From: Solirubrobacteraceae bacterium | GTDB lineage: Bacteria; Actinomycetota; Thermoleophilia; Solirubrobacterales; Solirubrobacteraceae | Assembly (NCBI GenBank): GCA_025935735.1 | Contig: JAICUS010000069.1 | Location: 1-15,567, forward strand | Length of the DNA: 15,567 nucleotides | Reading direction: 5' to 3' | Shown: in pieces, positions 14,750 to 15,567 of the stretch | Layout of the letters: every line of letters begins with the position of its first letter | Position numbering within the stretch: position 1 is the first letter of the stretch | Made by a program: the position numbers and the translations under genes | The notes under the pieces: model-generated | Told to the model about the DNA's origin: nothing | Database searches by the model: none | The model's input: the letters and a program-made list of their open reading frames with translations, nothing else

Positions 14750-15567
14750 ATGACGGTTGTGGCTGACGCCCCGAGGGGGCAGGAGCGACGCTCGGGCGCC
14801 GCGTGGAGCCAGGCGACGGTCCGCCTGGCGGTGATCGACTCCGACAGCGGGTTCCTGCAGGTGCTCGGCAAGCGCCTGGAGGGCGTGGGGTGGCCGTACC
14901 GGGTGCTGTCGACGCCCGTCCCGCTCGACGCGATGGTGGCGATGCGGCTGAACGCCGTGGTCGTCGACCTCGCCGTCCTCGGCCCCCAGGGCTGGACGTA
15001 CCTCGAGAAGCTCTGCGCCCGCCTGCCCGGGCTGGGCGTGGTCGTCTGCACAGGGCAGTCCTCGGTCGCCCAGCGGGTGCGGGGGCTGCGGCTCGGCGCC
15101 GACGACTGGGTCACCAAGCCCTGTCACCCGGAGGAGCTGATCGCCCGCGTCGAGGCGGTCGTGCGCCGCCGCAAGCGCGCCGAGGTGCGGGTCGACCGCG
15201 GCCCGACCGTGGTCGGCGAGGTCGAGATCCGCGCCGACCAGTTCCAGGCGTTCGCCGGCGGCGCGTCCGTCGAGCTCACCCGCCGCGAGTTCGAGCTCAT
15301 TCAGCTGCTCGCCGAGGCCGAGGGCCAGGTGCTCCAGCGCGAGGAGATCTACCAGCGCGTGTGGGGCTACGCGATGGTCCACGGCGACCGCTCCGTCGAC
15401 GTCTTCGTGCGCAAGCTGCGCTCCAAGCTCGAGCGGGCCTCGCCGGGGTGGCGCTACATCCACACCCACTTCGGCATCGGCTACCGCTTCGCGGCGGAGG
15501 CGGTCGATGACGAGCCGGAGGTCGCGGCGCCCGCCGAGGCCGCGGCCGCGCTCGTCGCCGCGGGCGC
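14750..15567 (+). CDS. OmpR/PhoB-family response regulator, C-terminus cut by window edge
   Basis: The 272 visible codons remain open at the window end. Residues 24-140 form a receiver domain: IDSD (29-32), phosphoacceptor Asp73 in VVVDLAVLG, Thr101 in VVVCTGQSS and Lys123 in VTKPCHPEEL. The acidic pair next to Asp30 is D-S rather than D-D, a departure from the standard pocket. Residues 155-249 are the winged helix (VGEVEIRADQF, LTRREFELIQLLAEAEGQVLQREEIYQRVWG split by a short loop, then DRSVDVFVRKLRSKLE and IHTHFGIGYRF). An Ala/Glu-rich tail follows, still running at the edge. The close similarity of its DNA-binding part to the stand-alone protein at 9769, its place after phoU and the PHO-like array upstream make a phosphate response regulator (PhoB/PhoP/RegX3 type) the likely role. 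Its kinase is not in the window. The start is taken at ATG 14750, directly after the -10-like box. Confidence 0.9.
   Translation, partial: MTVVADAPRGQERRSGAAWSQATVRLAVIDSDSGFLQVLGKRLEGVGWPYRVLSTPVPLDAMVAMRLNAVVVDLAVLGPQGWTYLEKLCARLPGLGVVVCTGQSSVAQRVRGLRLGADDWVTKPCHPEELIARVEAVVRRRKRAEVRVDRGPTVVGEVEIRADQFQAFAGGASVELTRREFELIQLLAEAEGQVLQREEIYQRVWGYAMVHGDRSVDVFVRKLRSKLERASPGWRYIHTHFGIGYRFAAEAVDDEPEVAAPAEAAAALVAAG

Overview
The window is about 15.6 kb of very GC-rich DNA with strong G/C preference at third codon positions. It resembles a Thermoleophilia / Solirubrobacterales-type actinobacterium. This rests on a high-GC actinobacterial gene style, two secreted proteins of a build I associate with that group, and a SigG-like sigma factor with a fused SnoaL-like domain. 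The assignment is inference; no rRNA or tRNA gene is present to confirm it.

Left part (1-4172, all minus strand): a 3'-truncated extended SDR oxidoreductase (start 1130) follows a 362-bp gene-free stretch. Upstream of that is a tight three-gene cluster: a small membrane protein (4172-3903), an enoyl-CoA hydratase/isomerase (3906-3166, GTGA overlap) and a large secreted Ig-like protein (3145-1493). The cluster diverges from an ABC-F ATPase across only 28 bp, which hold a perfect palindrome with a -10-like box on each strand.

Middle part (4201-9688): the plus strand carries the ABC-F ATPase followed 4 bp later by a SigG-like ECF sigma factor. The sigma gene ends tail-to-tail inside a minus-strand STAS-domain gene, a 126-bp antisense overlap in exact codon register. 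The STAS gene lies downstream of a DUF4383-like four-helix membrane protein. A secreted repeat protein (8012-9688) diverges from that pair.

Right part (9689-15567, all plus): a phosphate-uptake locus in the order stand-alone winged-helix regulator, pstS, pstC, pstA, pstB, phoU, full-length OmpR/PhoB-type response regulator (cut by the window end). Consecutive pst genes overlap by 1-4 bp. Arrays of TTCAC-like units repeated every 11 bp precede the stand-alone regulator, pstS and the response regulator. They resemble actinobacterial PHO boxes and suggest that both regulators and the transporter form one self-controlled phosphate-starvation unit. The two regulators are close paralogues in their DNA-binding domains and bracket the transporter, but one has lost or never had the receiver domain. 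No PhoR-type sensor kinase is in the window.

The best candidates for something undescribed are the receiver-less regulator paired with its full-length paralogue under shared PHO-like arrays, the codon-register overlap of the sigma factor and STAS genes, and the symmetric bidirectional promoter at 4176-4195.
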